From the NCBI GenBank assembly GCA_023374025.1, contig SIJG01000049.1:942855-1006854 (forward strand): a stretch of 64,000 nt of DNA. The letters run 5' to 3'. How positions within the stretch are numbered: the stretch's first letter is position 1; each line of letters starts with the position of its first letter. Position numbers and translations under genes: made by a program. The notes under the pieces are model-generated. The model searched no databases, had not been told where the DNA came from, and saw only the letters and a list, made by a program, of their open reading frames with translations. This document shows, piece by piece, positions 22,290 through 36,653 of the stretch. This DNA comes from Heterodera schachtii. Its lineage: Eukaryota; Nematoda; Chromadorea; Rhabditida; Heteroderidae.

Positions 22290-25200
22290 ATGTCCCGAAG
22301 AAATCATCGACGATCAAAAGTTTTTGGAATAAAAAATAATTTCGAAAATTCTCGAAAATTTAATTAATTAACAAAATAATTTGTCTATTAACAAATTAAC
22401 TCTTCCAAAGGTCACACATGTGGTGAATTTGGTGAAAAGGATTATCGCCTTTTTCTTTTCACATGTTGGACTTTGTGCATTGGTTCGTCATTTTTGGCGC
22501 TATCCCTAAATCTAATAGGATTAACAAATTTTCATTATTTTTAGGTGATAGGATATGCCATGTTAGGTGCCGTTGTTTTCCGTGCCGTTGAAGGCCCACA
22601 TGAGGTGGAGAATGAATCCACTTAATAATTAAAATAATAAAATTTAATATTTAAAATACAATTTTCCACTGTTTTCAGCGTTACATCCAAAGTGAGATTA
22701 CTGGAGCTCGGAGGTGCTTTTTCAATTTGTTTAATTAACAATCAATAAATTCAAATTCATAAACAGGAATGCCGTTGACGTGGCATGGAATGCGACATTT
22801 CGTGTGAACAAATTAGACAAGACAGAATGGGAACGGATAGTGTACGAGCAGGTAAAATAAAAACAAAAATGCCAACAATTTATAATTTAAAAAAAAAATT
22901 CAGACAAAATTTTTCAAACGGAGGTGCCTTTGGGCCATCCATCGAGGCTATGACGGCAAAGAGTTTGGCCGTGCAGCTCAATGGACATTCACTGGCTCAT
23001 TTCTCTATTCTCTATCGGTAGAAAATAAAAATATAATTAATTAATTAAAGGAATATTGTAGCGAAATAAAAATAATAATTACTAATTAATCAATTATGAA
23101 GTATGCCAGTGAAATTTTTGAGTCTTAAGATGGAATTATAACATTAAAGCGAAAGTTGTGAAGTCAATCAATTTATTTCTTAATGCGTTAGGTCCAACCC
23201 TAATTAATTTCAAGAATTCTCCTAAAAATTGATACCCACCAGGGAAGTGTGCCGAAGCACTCAAAAAATTTCGAAAATCGAAATTCCAACGGCTGAAAAA
23301 ATTTGGTAATCGGAATTCCGACAGTTCAAAAAATTTCGGAATCTGATTTCGAATCCAAAAAGGTCGGAAATCGGGATTCCGACACATCCCTGATAGCCAC
23401 GAAATGAGTCTTTTATTGATGAGTGAAACGTTTTTTGGGCCAATTAATTAATTTACCTGATCGTAATGACGTAATGTTGGCATATTTAGGTGACATCATC
23501 ATTTTATATTCAATTACATTATTAAAAATAGTAATAAAAAATTTATTTGTAAAGATCATCACAACAATTGGATATGGCAACACATCCGCAAAAACTTATT
23601 TCGGCAAAAACACTGACCATTCTGTTCGCAATCATTGGCATCCCATTGATGCTGCTGTTCCTCACAAACATTGGCGATGTGATGGCAAAAATTTTTAGGT
23701 GAAATTTTTAAAAATATAAATTTAAAAAACGGAAAAATATTTTGGCATTTTAATTAGGTTTCTATATGCTCGCTCAATTCGTCTTAAATACAACATCATT
23801 TTGTGGCACAAGCGTCGTCAAGCGGCAAAAATTCGACGTGCAAATTCGTTGGTTGCCAAGCTGACCCGTTCAAATCATCCATGTAAGGAAAATTGGCATT
23901 GATAATTAATTGCTCCAGTTCCAAATATTTTATTCCCTTTAAATTTAAATTATATGGCTTAAAATTGGAATAATAAAAAAAATTAATAAATGGCATTCGA
24001 TAAATAAAAATAAATAAATAGTGGTAGCCAAATATATTCCATTAATATTACTGATCAAAAATTTAACTTAAAAATGAATGAATTAAAGTTTAATTTCTTA
24101 TTTAAAAAATGAAAAAATATTTTCTGTTTTGTTCGCATTGAAATAATCTTCAAAAATTGATTAATATAATATAAATTCATTTTATTATTTATTAAAAATA
24201 AATTAATAAAATTTACAAAATATGCTGAGCTTTTTTAACAACAGATTTGAGCACATTGCGCTTCCAGCAACAGGACGAATGCTCGTTGGAGTCAATTGGC
24301 CCCACTGGTGCCAATACATTACCGGTCAATGGCGGTTTTGTCACTGGCGCAGCAGCCGACGTTAATGAGGTAATAAAAATTGAAAAATTTAATATTTTTA
24401 TAGTCCAAAATTTTAGCTATTAGCAGCCAGAGCCCATTTGGTCCAACTTGAAGTCAAGGAAAGCGTCGAAGCCCAACTTCAACGGATATCGGTGATCATT
24501 TATGGCGTGGAATATGGGGGAAAAAGAATTTTTTGGCAACATTTCAAACTCTTAGTTTAAGTGATAGTTTTATGGTTTAATATACATTTAACAATTTTTA
24601 TATTCCAAAAAAGGTCAAAGCTATAAATTATTACTCTTAATTCGATATAATTATTTAAAAAAATTCAACTAAAGGTGCCTCTCTCGTTGGTTTTGCTTAC
24701 AATGCTCGCTTATCTGGTGACTGGCGCCATTCTCTTCTGTCTGTGGGAGGAGTGAGTTGAAACAAACATAATTTAATATTAATAAATATTTAATTAAATT
24801 TATAATTACTTTTTATAAAATATATAATTCAATAAATAATGTTTGTTTATAATTCTTCAGATGGACTTTTTTGGACAGTTTTTATTTCTGTTACATATCA
24901 TTGACAACAATTGGTAAAATCTTTATTTATATATATTTTTATTTTTGTAATTATATTTTATTTTTTAAGGCTTTGGCGACAAATTTCCTGGCGAAGCGGT
25001 TGGCAGTGACAAGGAAGCGCAGGAGAAGCTGGTCATCACAAGGTCGTGCCAAATATAGACGACGAATGGAATTTTTAAAGACAAAAAAACTCGGATTGAA
25101 GGGGCTTGGCAACGCGGACTTTTAACGAATTACTGGGACAAAAAATTGTTCCACCGTTTTTTAAGTACTGTATTTCCTGAAATAGAGCCCCTGAGGCCTT

Positions 25201-25538
25201 TATTTTTCAACCACCCCTCAAAAGGGGGCTTTATTTCAGGGGGGACACTATTTCAGAGGGGGGGGGGGGGGCTGTATAATAGGAACTACGGTAATATAAG
25301 TAAAATGCAGCCAAAATTTCTCCGATTGAAAAAAAATATTGAAAAATTTATATAATATAATTTTTTTTTAGCATTTATTTATTGGCCGGAATGGCTTTGT
25401 TGGCCATGTGCTTCAACCTCGCACAGGCAAAAAACAAACAATTTTTTTGTTTTAAAATATTTTTTTCAGGAAGAAGTAGTGAATAAAGTTGCATGGTTGG
25501 CCAACAAGTTCAGGACGAGAGAAGAGGAATATGAGTGA
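22290..25538 (+). CDS. Two-pore-domain potassium channel (TWK/K2P family)
   Basis: A background potassium channel subunit setting membrane potential in excitable cells. The ATG at 22290 gives MSRRNHRRSK, which splices to VTHVVNLVKRIIAFF. M1 continues HVGLCALVIGYAMLGAVVF. A pre-pore segment, WTFTGSFLYSLS, leads to the first filter TTIGYGNT. M2 contains LTILFAIIGIPLMLLFLTNI, followed by a basic intracellular loop (IILWHKRRQAAKIRRANS). M3 reads VPLSLVLLTMLAYLVTGAIL. The second pore is WEDWTFLDSFYFCYISLTTI then GFGDKFPGEA, with an intron splitting the first Gly codon of the second filter. M4 is IYLLAGMALLAMCFNLAQ. The protein ends REEEYE, stop 25536-25538, soon after M4, so it has a short cytoplasmic tail. 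Two pores and four membrane segments are seen. Which TWK member it is cannot be told by eye. Confidence 0.9.
23253..23396. mobile_element. CAGGGATG-type dispersed repeat in a TWK intron
   Basis: Intronic block with CTCAAAAAATTTCGAAAATC, AATTCCAACGGCTGAAAAAA and GGAATTCCGACA units, ending CACATCCCTGATAG. A very similar stretch (CTCAAAAAATTTCAGCAATC, then CATTCCAACGGATGAAAAA) occurs at 58963-59025 in an IFT139 intron, so this is a dispersed repeat. Confidence 0.55.
25168..25291. mobile_element. CCGTATTT-type MITE in a TWK intron
   Basis: A 124-bp copy starting CTGTATTTCCTGAAATAGAG after TA and ending AGGAACTACGG before TA. The core carries GGGGGCTTTATTTCAGGGG as in the copy at 5568. It sits in the intron between the second pore and M4 and contains a long G run that may be mis-sized in assembly. 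Confidence 0.7.
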
Positions 25539-26008
25539 TGCAAACTCATCAAGAAAAACAAAGCAAAAACAAACACATAAACACTCAATTCATTGTCGCC
25601 TTCATTTTTATTTTATTTTATTTTTTTAAATTTAAAAATATTTGAAATTAAGGAACAAAAATAGATTTATAATTTTTGATCAATTTTTCTGCACTAACAA
25701 AATCTAATATAGACATATATATTATGTATTTAATTTATTAATTCAGCAAAATAAAATAAATGGCAAAATTAAAAAAATAATAAAAATTATTTGTTGAAAA
25801 TTAAATAAAAAATATTCCTCTCTTTGAAATGTTAAAATTTTAATTTTTATATTAAAATTTTTTTTTTGATTATTTGCTACTGGATTAGTTAAAAAATCAA
25901 CATTTCTTAATGACAGCAGCATAATTAGAGGAATAGGTATTTAAACACATTTATAGCAAATTAATTGAATTCACATAATTTTCTACAAAAAAAATGATGA
26001 ATAAATCA

Positions 26009-28562
<2,554 letters not shown>

Positions 28563-28849
28563 TCCTATGTAAAAATTAAGAAAAATTTAAAATTGGTGTC
28601 AATTGACACTTTTTCCACGGAAATAAAATTTTTTTAAATAATTTTAAATAAAGAATTTAATTGTATATTTAATACTTTGGGAGGTGTAATAAAAAAATAA
28701 TAAGAAGAATTAAATAGTTTTTATTCTGCCGCCGATGGGCGCAGCCAATGGAAGAATGGGTGGGACCCGGGGGGGGGGGGGGGCATTTACTGTTGAATGG
28801 ATGGGAGGAGGTTACCGACAGTTAAGAGAGATAGTGAAGAGAGAGCGAG

Positions 28850-28932
28850 GGGAGGTGAGAGAGGAGAGAGAGAGAGAGGGGGGGAGAGGAGAGGGGGGGA
28901 GAGGAGGGGGGGGGGGGAGAGGAGAGGGGGGG
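28850..28932. repeat. GA/GGA purine-rich microsatellite
   Basis: An imperfect polypurine tract of GA and GGA units with embedded G runs, about 80 bp. Purine mirror tracts of this type can form triplex or G-quadruplex structures; that is inferred. Confidence 0.85.
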
Positions 28933-31900
28933 GGCAGAGGGCAGCGCAAAGGAAGAGACAGAGAAAAGGTGCACTGATGAGAGAGTGTTTGACAGACAGT
29001 TAAACAGAGAAAGAGAGAGTAGCAGAGAATGGAAAAACTGGTTTTAATTGTAGAGCAAGCAGCAGCACTTGAAAGCTTTTCTGATAATTGTTATGCATTG
29101 TGTTTAAAAAATCACTGCCATAACCAATCACCATCACCACATCCCGATGAGAAGTGATCCCCGACTAAATTCCCCATCCATCCCTACCTACATTTTATCA
29201 TGATAGCTAATAAAACTGATCAAACTGATCAAGATCACTGATCATAATGTAATGTTTTAAAGGTCTTTGAGGTAAGCGCTGCTTTTTTGCCGATCAATGC
29301 CTTCCGGAAGGATGAATTTGAAGATTAAAGCAACCCATAATTGGGAAGAAATTCAAAAAAATGTTGGTTCTCCATCCAAGCATGATGCTGTGTTCCATGG
29401 TGATGATGATGATGTACATAGTTGACGATGAATGAACGCACTTTTCACCCTCCACCGGTGTCTTCCGCTGCTGATCATCATCATCATCATCACCTACGGT
29501 CGGTCGGTCGGTGGTCGGTCGGTTGTTTTCATGGAGTGCGGATGCGGCGCCCTTCCGCCCGTCCGTCATAATTGCTCTCCATCATCATCATCAACCTCAT
29601 CATCTTCCACTTCCATCCTCATCATCTTCTTAAGGACGTCGTCCTGGGGCTGGTCGTGGTGTCCCGTCCCATTCTGCCAGCACCCTGCCCCCGCCCTCCC
29701 CCCGCTCGCCCAATTCTTTCTTCTTCCACCCCCCACCGCCGCTACACCGGCGGAAGGGAATGAATGAATGAGTGGGGGTGGGGACGTGCAAGCGCCAACC
29801 AAAAGCGCGCCGGAAAATTCAGTCCCTGCAAAATTTTCGTTCAAAAATTTTGGCGGATTTACCATCGGCGAACCTTTCCTTAGAATTTTCGAATGGCGAA
29901 GAAGAGAAAAATGCTGCAATTTATCTATCCAATGCCGGGTTTTTCCAATGTTTTGTGGGTGTTTGAATCCCTGTGACTTGGTGCCACTTCAGGACTCAAA
30001 CGGCCTGCTGGCCTATCATGGAAAGGGAAGCAATGTTTGTTTGTGCGTGGATGGAAGGGCCTCAGTTGCCCGTCTCGCCAAGGTCACCCCCGCCCCGGTC
30101 CTCTAGCCTAACTGGTGAAGAGCAGCGCAAAACTTTTCGTCCTCCCCCCTCCCTCTGGAGAATCTTTTCGCCATCGTCCCCCTGGGGGGGGGGGGGGGGG
30201 GGAGGACACGGTCGCTGCGCGAGAAGAAAATTGGGCGAAGTGAATGAGTGAGTGTATTCTTTCAACAGTCATTTGCTCCCTCCTTTCCGCTAATGGACGG
30301 AGAGGGGGGGGGGGCATGGGGCATGAGAACCGGACAGGAAACGGTATCGGCCCGAGGTGGGGGAAAGAGAGAGAGAGAGATGGCAGAGTTGGGCCAAAAT
30401 AAAATTCGGGAGAAAATAAAAATTGTAATGAATTATTAAAGTTTTATTCATTGGCATTGGCATTGGCCCTTCAATTGGTTGTTAAAAATTTTAAAATTGT
30501 TTTTCTAGCAAAAAAAAAAACAAAGGACAGCGTGTGCGGTAGATTTAAAACCAATTAAATACAGTATATCCATTAAACGACTAAACTGTGTTAATTATTT
30601 AATTCCAAAAATCCGCGCGCAATTCAAAAAATAAAAACGGGTCCTAATCAAAAAATTAGGACGCGATTTTGTGTGTTCAATTTGAAACACAGTAAATTTA
30701 AGCTTTCTTAGCTAAAATATAATTAAAAATTAAAAATTTTTTATTGTGCCAAAAAACGCAATTGATTTTCGTCCTATTGCTGTTTGTTGTTCCGGCAATT
30801 CTTCTTATATACACATACATATAAATATGAATTGCCGCCCGATCAGCAGTGCGCAAGTGCCAGCGCAGCGGATCATCATTAAGCACAATAACAGCATCAA
30901 ATTAAATTTTAATGAGTTTTAATATCGGCGGGGGGGGGGGTGGGGCGATGGAAGAGGTGATTGAGGAGGAACACGTGTCTCACACTCACTCAATTAAAAA
31001 ACTACTAAATCAAATGCCGCGCATACACACTCAATTTGTCCTGCTGGAGGCGCCACATTTGTTGGCGCCAGCCCGACGCTTTTTTGACAGAAGAAATCCG
31101 GCACAACGCGAAGGAATGTTAATGAACATATCGGACAATTCTCAAAAAAAAAAAAAAGTGAGTGTTCCCAGTTTTGAAAATATGATGATGGAATGATGGA
31201 ATTGACAACAATAATTGCTTCCATTTGCCGTAAATTCTTAAATGTGTTTGGATGGATAATGGAGAAAATGACCTTTGTTACCCCTCTTATTTGGAGGCCA
31301 TTTTCGGCACCGGTTCTCAAACGGGCACGGCACTCACACACACTTTCATTTATACAAAATATGACAATTTTTGTTCAAAAAGTGAGAGTAGTAACTTTTT
31401 GTTGGAAGAAGGAAGGCCTTTGACGGGTGAAGAAGAGAAGGCCTTCCGCTCCTCTTCAAGGGTTGGCGAGTGCCTCACAAATACAAAAGAATGAATGGTT
31501 CCCCCCATTTTTTTCGTCCCCTTAGGGTTCAGCGGCGATCGCTTTTTTGTATTATTGTCGTCTACAGCCCCTGAGGGGCCAGCGGGGGAAAGTCTTGGGG
31601 GACAAAATTAATTGGCCGGGGCGACCGGAGGAATCATAATTTGAGAGGGGCACACATTATTTTTCTTTTCTTTTCAGCGGGGTTAGGAGAGATAAAAGAA
31701 GTGCGCGAGAGGAAATGAATTACCGCAAAAAAAAATTATTTTAAAAAGCGAAAATTGCCAAAAAAAAAATATTTTTAGGTATATTAAAATGTTTTGAATA
31801 GAAAAATTCTTGTACCTTAATATCAAAAGATTAGTTACAAAAAAATATAAATGTCAATTGCTGCAATAATTTTTTTTTATTAAATGGTAAAAATCTAAAA

Positions 31901-34675
31901 AAAAATTATTTTTGACTGAAAATTTTGTAAAATTTTATTGTTTGCTAATTGTACTTACATACAATAAAATGTTATTTCGCACAGTTTTGCATTTGGATTT
32001 CCCAGCTTTTCAATTGTCATCAAATTTAATGGGCGAAATCGCGCAACCAACGGACGGACGGGCGACAATTACCCTCGAGGAAACTAATTTCATCCTTCTA
32101 AGGAAGAGCAGAAAATTCAAAAAATTTTTAAAAATTGTAAATTTGTGAATTAATTTTTAAATAAATGGCTAATAAAATTCTATGAAAAACATAAAAATGA
32201 ACTGCTTAATTTTGAAGAAAAAAACAAAAACAAAAATTCATTCAAATATTCAAAATGTTTGCAAAAAAAAAATTTACTGTTTTTTCACCGAAAATGTGCG
32301 CATGGTTTTGTCATAAAATCCGCTCAAAAAGGGCGACTGGTGGAAAATGGATGGGCAAACGGGGATTGGATTAACGACACACAGCACAACACAAAAGGAC
32401 GACAACGCATTTCAAAGCTGATTATCCGAGAAAAAAAAAGATTTTGGCGAATTTTCGGAATGAAAATGAGGGCTACCATTTTAAAATTGGTTGAAACCGT
32501 AATTTTCGGATTAAATCAACAGCCCTGGTCTTGGATTTCGGTTTTTTATGAATTCAAATTATTTTTAAGCATCTGATACATAGAGTTTTTAGAGTAAAAT
32601 TTAAGTGAAATGAAAATTATTCTGGATTAAAATTTTTGAAAAATTTAAAAATTTTTCTTTTGAATTTTTAATTTTCGGTGTAGTCATTTTTTTCGTCAAA
32701 AGTTGCCAAAATAAAAAAATTTTAAAGTAAAAAATGTGAGCGAATGAATGGATTAAACAAATAAAATTATGTGTATACGGTAATTGATAGGGGAGGAGAG
32801 TTTGAATTCAATGTGCTTGCTGTATTTATTTGTGTTCGTTGTTCGCCCTTCTGCTGCTGCTGTTGCTGATGGGCTGCTGGGTTTATTACTGAGAATGGGA
32901 ATGTGGTGGGAAATGGGGAGAACGGCGGATGGGCGGGCGAAATGAAAGAAAATTTTGAGCCAAAATAATATAAAAATTTAAAAAATAATAAATAAATAAA
33001 TGAAAAAAGGGTTTTAACCAAAATCATTTAAAATGCCATCAATAATTGCAAAAAAAAAAAAAAGGAAAAAGAAATTTTGCAAATATAAAATTTAAACAAC
33101 AGTTTATCAGCAAGTGCTTAATTTTTAAGCCAGGTTTATTAGAAAATTAGAATAAATTTTTTCATCAAAAATTTTCGGCTTACAATTAGCCACTAAAAAA
33201 CTGAGAAAAATTAATTTTTAGAGGCCTATTTTTATTGTGTGTGTCATTAGTTTCTGCTCGGTTTCCGCCCTGCTGCTGCTGCTGCTGCTGCTGGTGGTGG
33301 TGGTGGTGGTGGCGAACGGATGCGCTTTATTGCCCCCCCCTCCCGCTTTTTCTGCCTCGACGAAATGATGGGAAAATTACCGTAACAAATCAGCAGCAGC
33401 AGCAAAATCCCCAGGGGGGGGGCAAATAAAAATCACATTGTTCGGACAATGAATGGATGAATGAATGAATGGCCGGCCGACGACGACGACTGACCCCAGC
33501 CCCGAGGGGACGTGGGAAAATTGTTGGAGGGGGACAAACCAATACAAAAGCAAAGAAAGAAAGAAAGGCACAAAGAATTTACGGTTCAAAAAAACAACAA
33601 AACATAATTTGATTGTTTGTGAGAAAGAAATTTGCAACTGCTAATCACTCCAGTGCTGCCTGGATAAATATTAAAGAAATAAATTTGTGTGCTGCGGCTA
33701 GGGATCGGCGAAATGCGAGGGTCGGGAATGGGGAAACCGGGAATTTACATGTCCAGAAATCAAAAACGGTGTCAAAACCTGGTAAATTAAATTCCTACAT
33801 TTATCTCGGGTCGAAACAATTCACCGGGCAAATGTTTGGGATGATTTGAATGCTCGGAAATTCGGCATTCGCAGTCAGTTAAAGTTTTTTTTTTTTTTTT
33901 GAATTTTTCCAAATTTTCTACCCTTCAATTGGCCCTGCAATTAGTTTGGCATTGGACTGGACAGAAAAAAAAGAAGATGAGGGAGAGGAGGGAAGAGAAG
34001 GACCCAACTTCCATCGTCTCCCCTCCCCCGAATTTTAAGATTAGAGGGTTCCACGGGCCGCCTCATGAAGAAATGGGAGTCCATTTCCGTCACTGTGGCC
34101 GCCGTTGTGCGCACTTTTTTAGCAGACGGTGGTGAACAAAAGTTGTCCTCTGAGCACATAATTATGTGGAAAAAAGGAATTTGTTTTGTTGAAAATTTAC
34201 AATTTTAAATTGGAAAAATAATATATTTTTTAATTTATAAATATGGCAAATCGAATCCCGGGTTTTGTGTAATTTAATGGCACTTTTTCAGACAATTTAA
34301 AACATAATTTTTAAAAGGCAAAGAATTAATTGAAAAAAAATTGAAAATTTTTGTTTGCCTGCCCTTGGGGCGGCAATTCGTCCTGCACAGATTGTGCAGA
34401 TAAAACACCAACATATATCCTCCAACCATCGCTCGCCCTATTCTGCTATTCTCCGATAACTTCCGGCCAACTTTTGGTCGGCTTTTTCTCACGATTTTTT
34501 CCGTTTGCAAAAAATCGAATCGTTCGTTTTATCTGCTGAGCTGATCTAATGCTGCTGAATGTTTGAATGATCGGCTCGTGGTTTTGATGTTTGGACTGCT
34601 GACACCTAACAGATTTGACTTAATTTACATTGAACATTAATTGTGAGCTGATTTGTGAGTGAGCAATTAAAATTT

Positions 34676-34865
34676 TATATGAATGGTAATTAAAAATAAT
34701 TTGAATGATAATTGAACAATTTTAAAAGCAATTTGAATAAATTAAAAAAAATTTGAATGGTAATTGAACAATTTTAAAAATAATTTGAATGATAATTCAA
34801 AGTTAAACTAATTTGAATGATAATTGAATAATTTTAAAAGCAATTAAAATATTAATTGAAAGCAA
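34676..34865. repeat. AT-rich tandem repeat with AATTTGAATGATAATTGA units
   Basis: Several diverged copies of AATTTGAATGATAATTGAA followed by CAATTTTAAAA(GC)A are arranged head to tail. They lie in the long gene-free region. Confidence 0.6.
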
Positions 34866-36233
34866 ATAAATTCTGAGTCGCAATTTTCAGTTTTCAAGCT
34901 GCAGTGCTAAACTTAACCGAGTACAAAAACCAGGGAGGGGTGGGACGCGCCCGCGTGTCGCGTAATCGCGGCGATTTTTTGTTGTTGCGCGTTTCGCGTC
35001 CGCGTCAATTTGTGCCGGCTTCGCACCTCCCCCCCCCCCCCCCCTAATATGAACACATGCCAATTTTAAAACAAAGAAAATAAAATTAAATAAAAAAACG
35101 ACAGCAACAAATAATTTTTGTAAAATGCTGATTGATACATACATACGACGTACCTTAACCCGTTCAAAAAGGGGAAAGTTTGCGAAACAACAAATATTTT
35201 TTACCATTTACACCGCCCAATACCAAACAAAAGGACAAACAGATTTTCCGGCCTCTCTCTGGGCTGTGTTGTGGCTGTTCAAAACGCTGTTCTGCGCCGA
35301 GGGCAAACAAACAAAATGTGCCCACCGCCCGCCCACTTGCTCAACAAGTTTCACCCTCACGCCCCCCCCCCCCCCATCCATTCAAGGACGACGGACCGTC
35401 GATGATCACAACGCATGGAATGGGTTGTGTGGTTGATGGTGATCATGGAGTATATGTTTTACTGCTACAACTGCGGTGTTCTAGCGCGATTTATATAAGC
35501 ATTACAGCAGGAGGGACTGTGATGTTCGTTCGGTTCGGCTGCATGCCATGGAATGTTAAGCCAAGGGTTGATTGATGAGCCTCGGGATTGGATGAGGAAT
35601 TAACTCGGCTTTTTACGGGCGTTTCCAATCCCGATTTTCGCGCTATTTCTAAAAAATGCGCCGTTTCAAATCTGTTCCAATTGCTAACCCTTCTGCCCGG
35701 CGGGCTGTGTTCCTTTTTTTTATAAAGAACCCATTTTTTCGCCAATTTTTTAAAATTTTAATTGCCATTTTTTTTAAATTTTAGCCAAACATTGGCACTT
35801 TGGCATAATCAATCACACATTAATTTACAATTTTGGCAAAATTTATGGGATTTTTTTTTCACTATTTGCGCGCAAAGCAGGTATAATCTGCAGCATTTGC
35901 CGGTTGGTTCCGGCGACAAGTTTTTGCGCCGGTGTCGCACCATCAACAAAACTGTCCCTCAACACGCATCCCCCTCCTCCACCCCTCGGGGGACGAAACG
36001 GTCCAACAAACGCTATTCGCCCGCAGGGGCACATTGGCGGAACGGTCGCGCCCCATTCAACACGGCAAACACTCGACAAAACAGCGCGCGGTTGCCGGCA
36101 CTGTTGGTTGTTGTTGTTTTGTCGGACGGTGGGGAGGGTATGTATGGAAAGAAAGAAGTGCCATAACGGCGCGCGGCAGCAACGGGGATATAAAACTTCA
36201 TTGGATTTTGGCGCGCAATTTTTGAATTGTTTA

Positions 36234-36310
36234 TCCAGGGATAAAATTCCGAGGCACGAAAAATTTTGGAAATCGAAGTTTCTGCCGAAAAATATCGTAA
36301 ATCGGAACTA
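36234..36310. mobile_element. CAGGGATG-type repeat fragment
   Basis: The sequence CCAGGGATAAAATTCCGAGG starts a short block with GGAAATCGAAGTTTCTGCCG, resembling the 9706 copy. It lies in intergenic DNA left of dnj-10. The right end is not visible. Confidence 0.4.
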
Positions 36311-36653
36311 AAACCGGTTAACTCCGCGCCATCCAAGGCATATGCCAAGACACTTAAAAACTAAATTTGACGGAGCTTTAGGTGCTAGATCAAACTGATA
36401 CTTTTTTTCTCTCGAAATTCTTGATTAAATGGGAATTACTATCACAAAAATTCAAATATTTTGCACAAATGGCAGATAACAATTTATTGTAATATGTGTA
36501 AAATAGTAAAATGTTGTATATATTGTAGAACAATTAACAAAAACACAAAACAGGAGGATGACGATAATTTTCAATCAAACACTGGATGAATGGAAATTGT
36601 GATCTGTGTGGAGCAAAAAATGGATGAAAATTTGTTGCGCGCGGACGTAATTA

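Larger units (their letters stand above)
28563..36653. other. 8-kb gene-free region upstream of the OVO gene
   Basis: No exon chain or recognisable protein was found on either strand. The region contains long G and C runs (for example about 28768-28781, 30184-30202 and 35030-35044), a GA/GGA-rich tract (28850-28930), CGGT repeats near 29498-29523, ATC and CTG/GGT triplet runs, short GC-rich islands near 29650-30200 and 35900-36180, and AT-rich tandem repeats at 34676-34865. Its position suggests cis-regulatory DNA for the minus-strand OVO gene, plus the 3' flank of dnj-10. That role is inferred. Confidence 0.5.

Noticed and set aside
28735..29003. Gly/Arg/Glu-rich plus-strand frames
   Set aside because: They are translations of a GA/GGA microsatellite.
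29432..30317. Several overlapping frames on both strands, 60-117 codons
   Set aside because: Driven by ATC, CGGT and poly-G repeats in a GC-richer patch; no motif, no exon chain.
35125..36311. Overlapping plus-strand frames of about 100-135 codons
   Set aside because: All three frames are open together because the patch is GC-rich; no recognisable domain or consistent splice structure.
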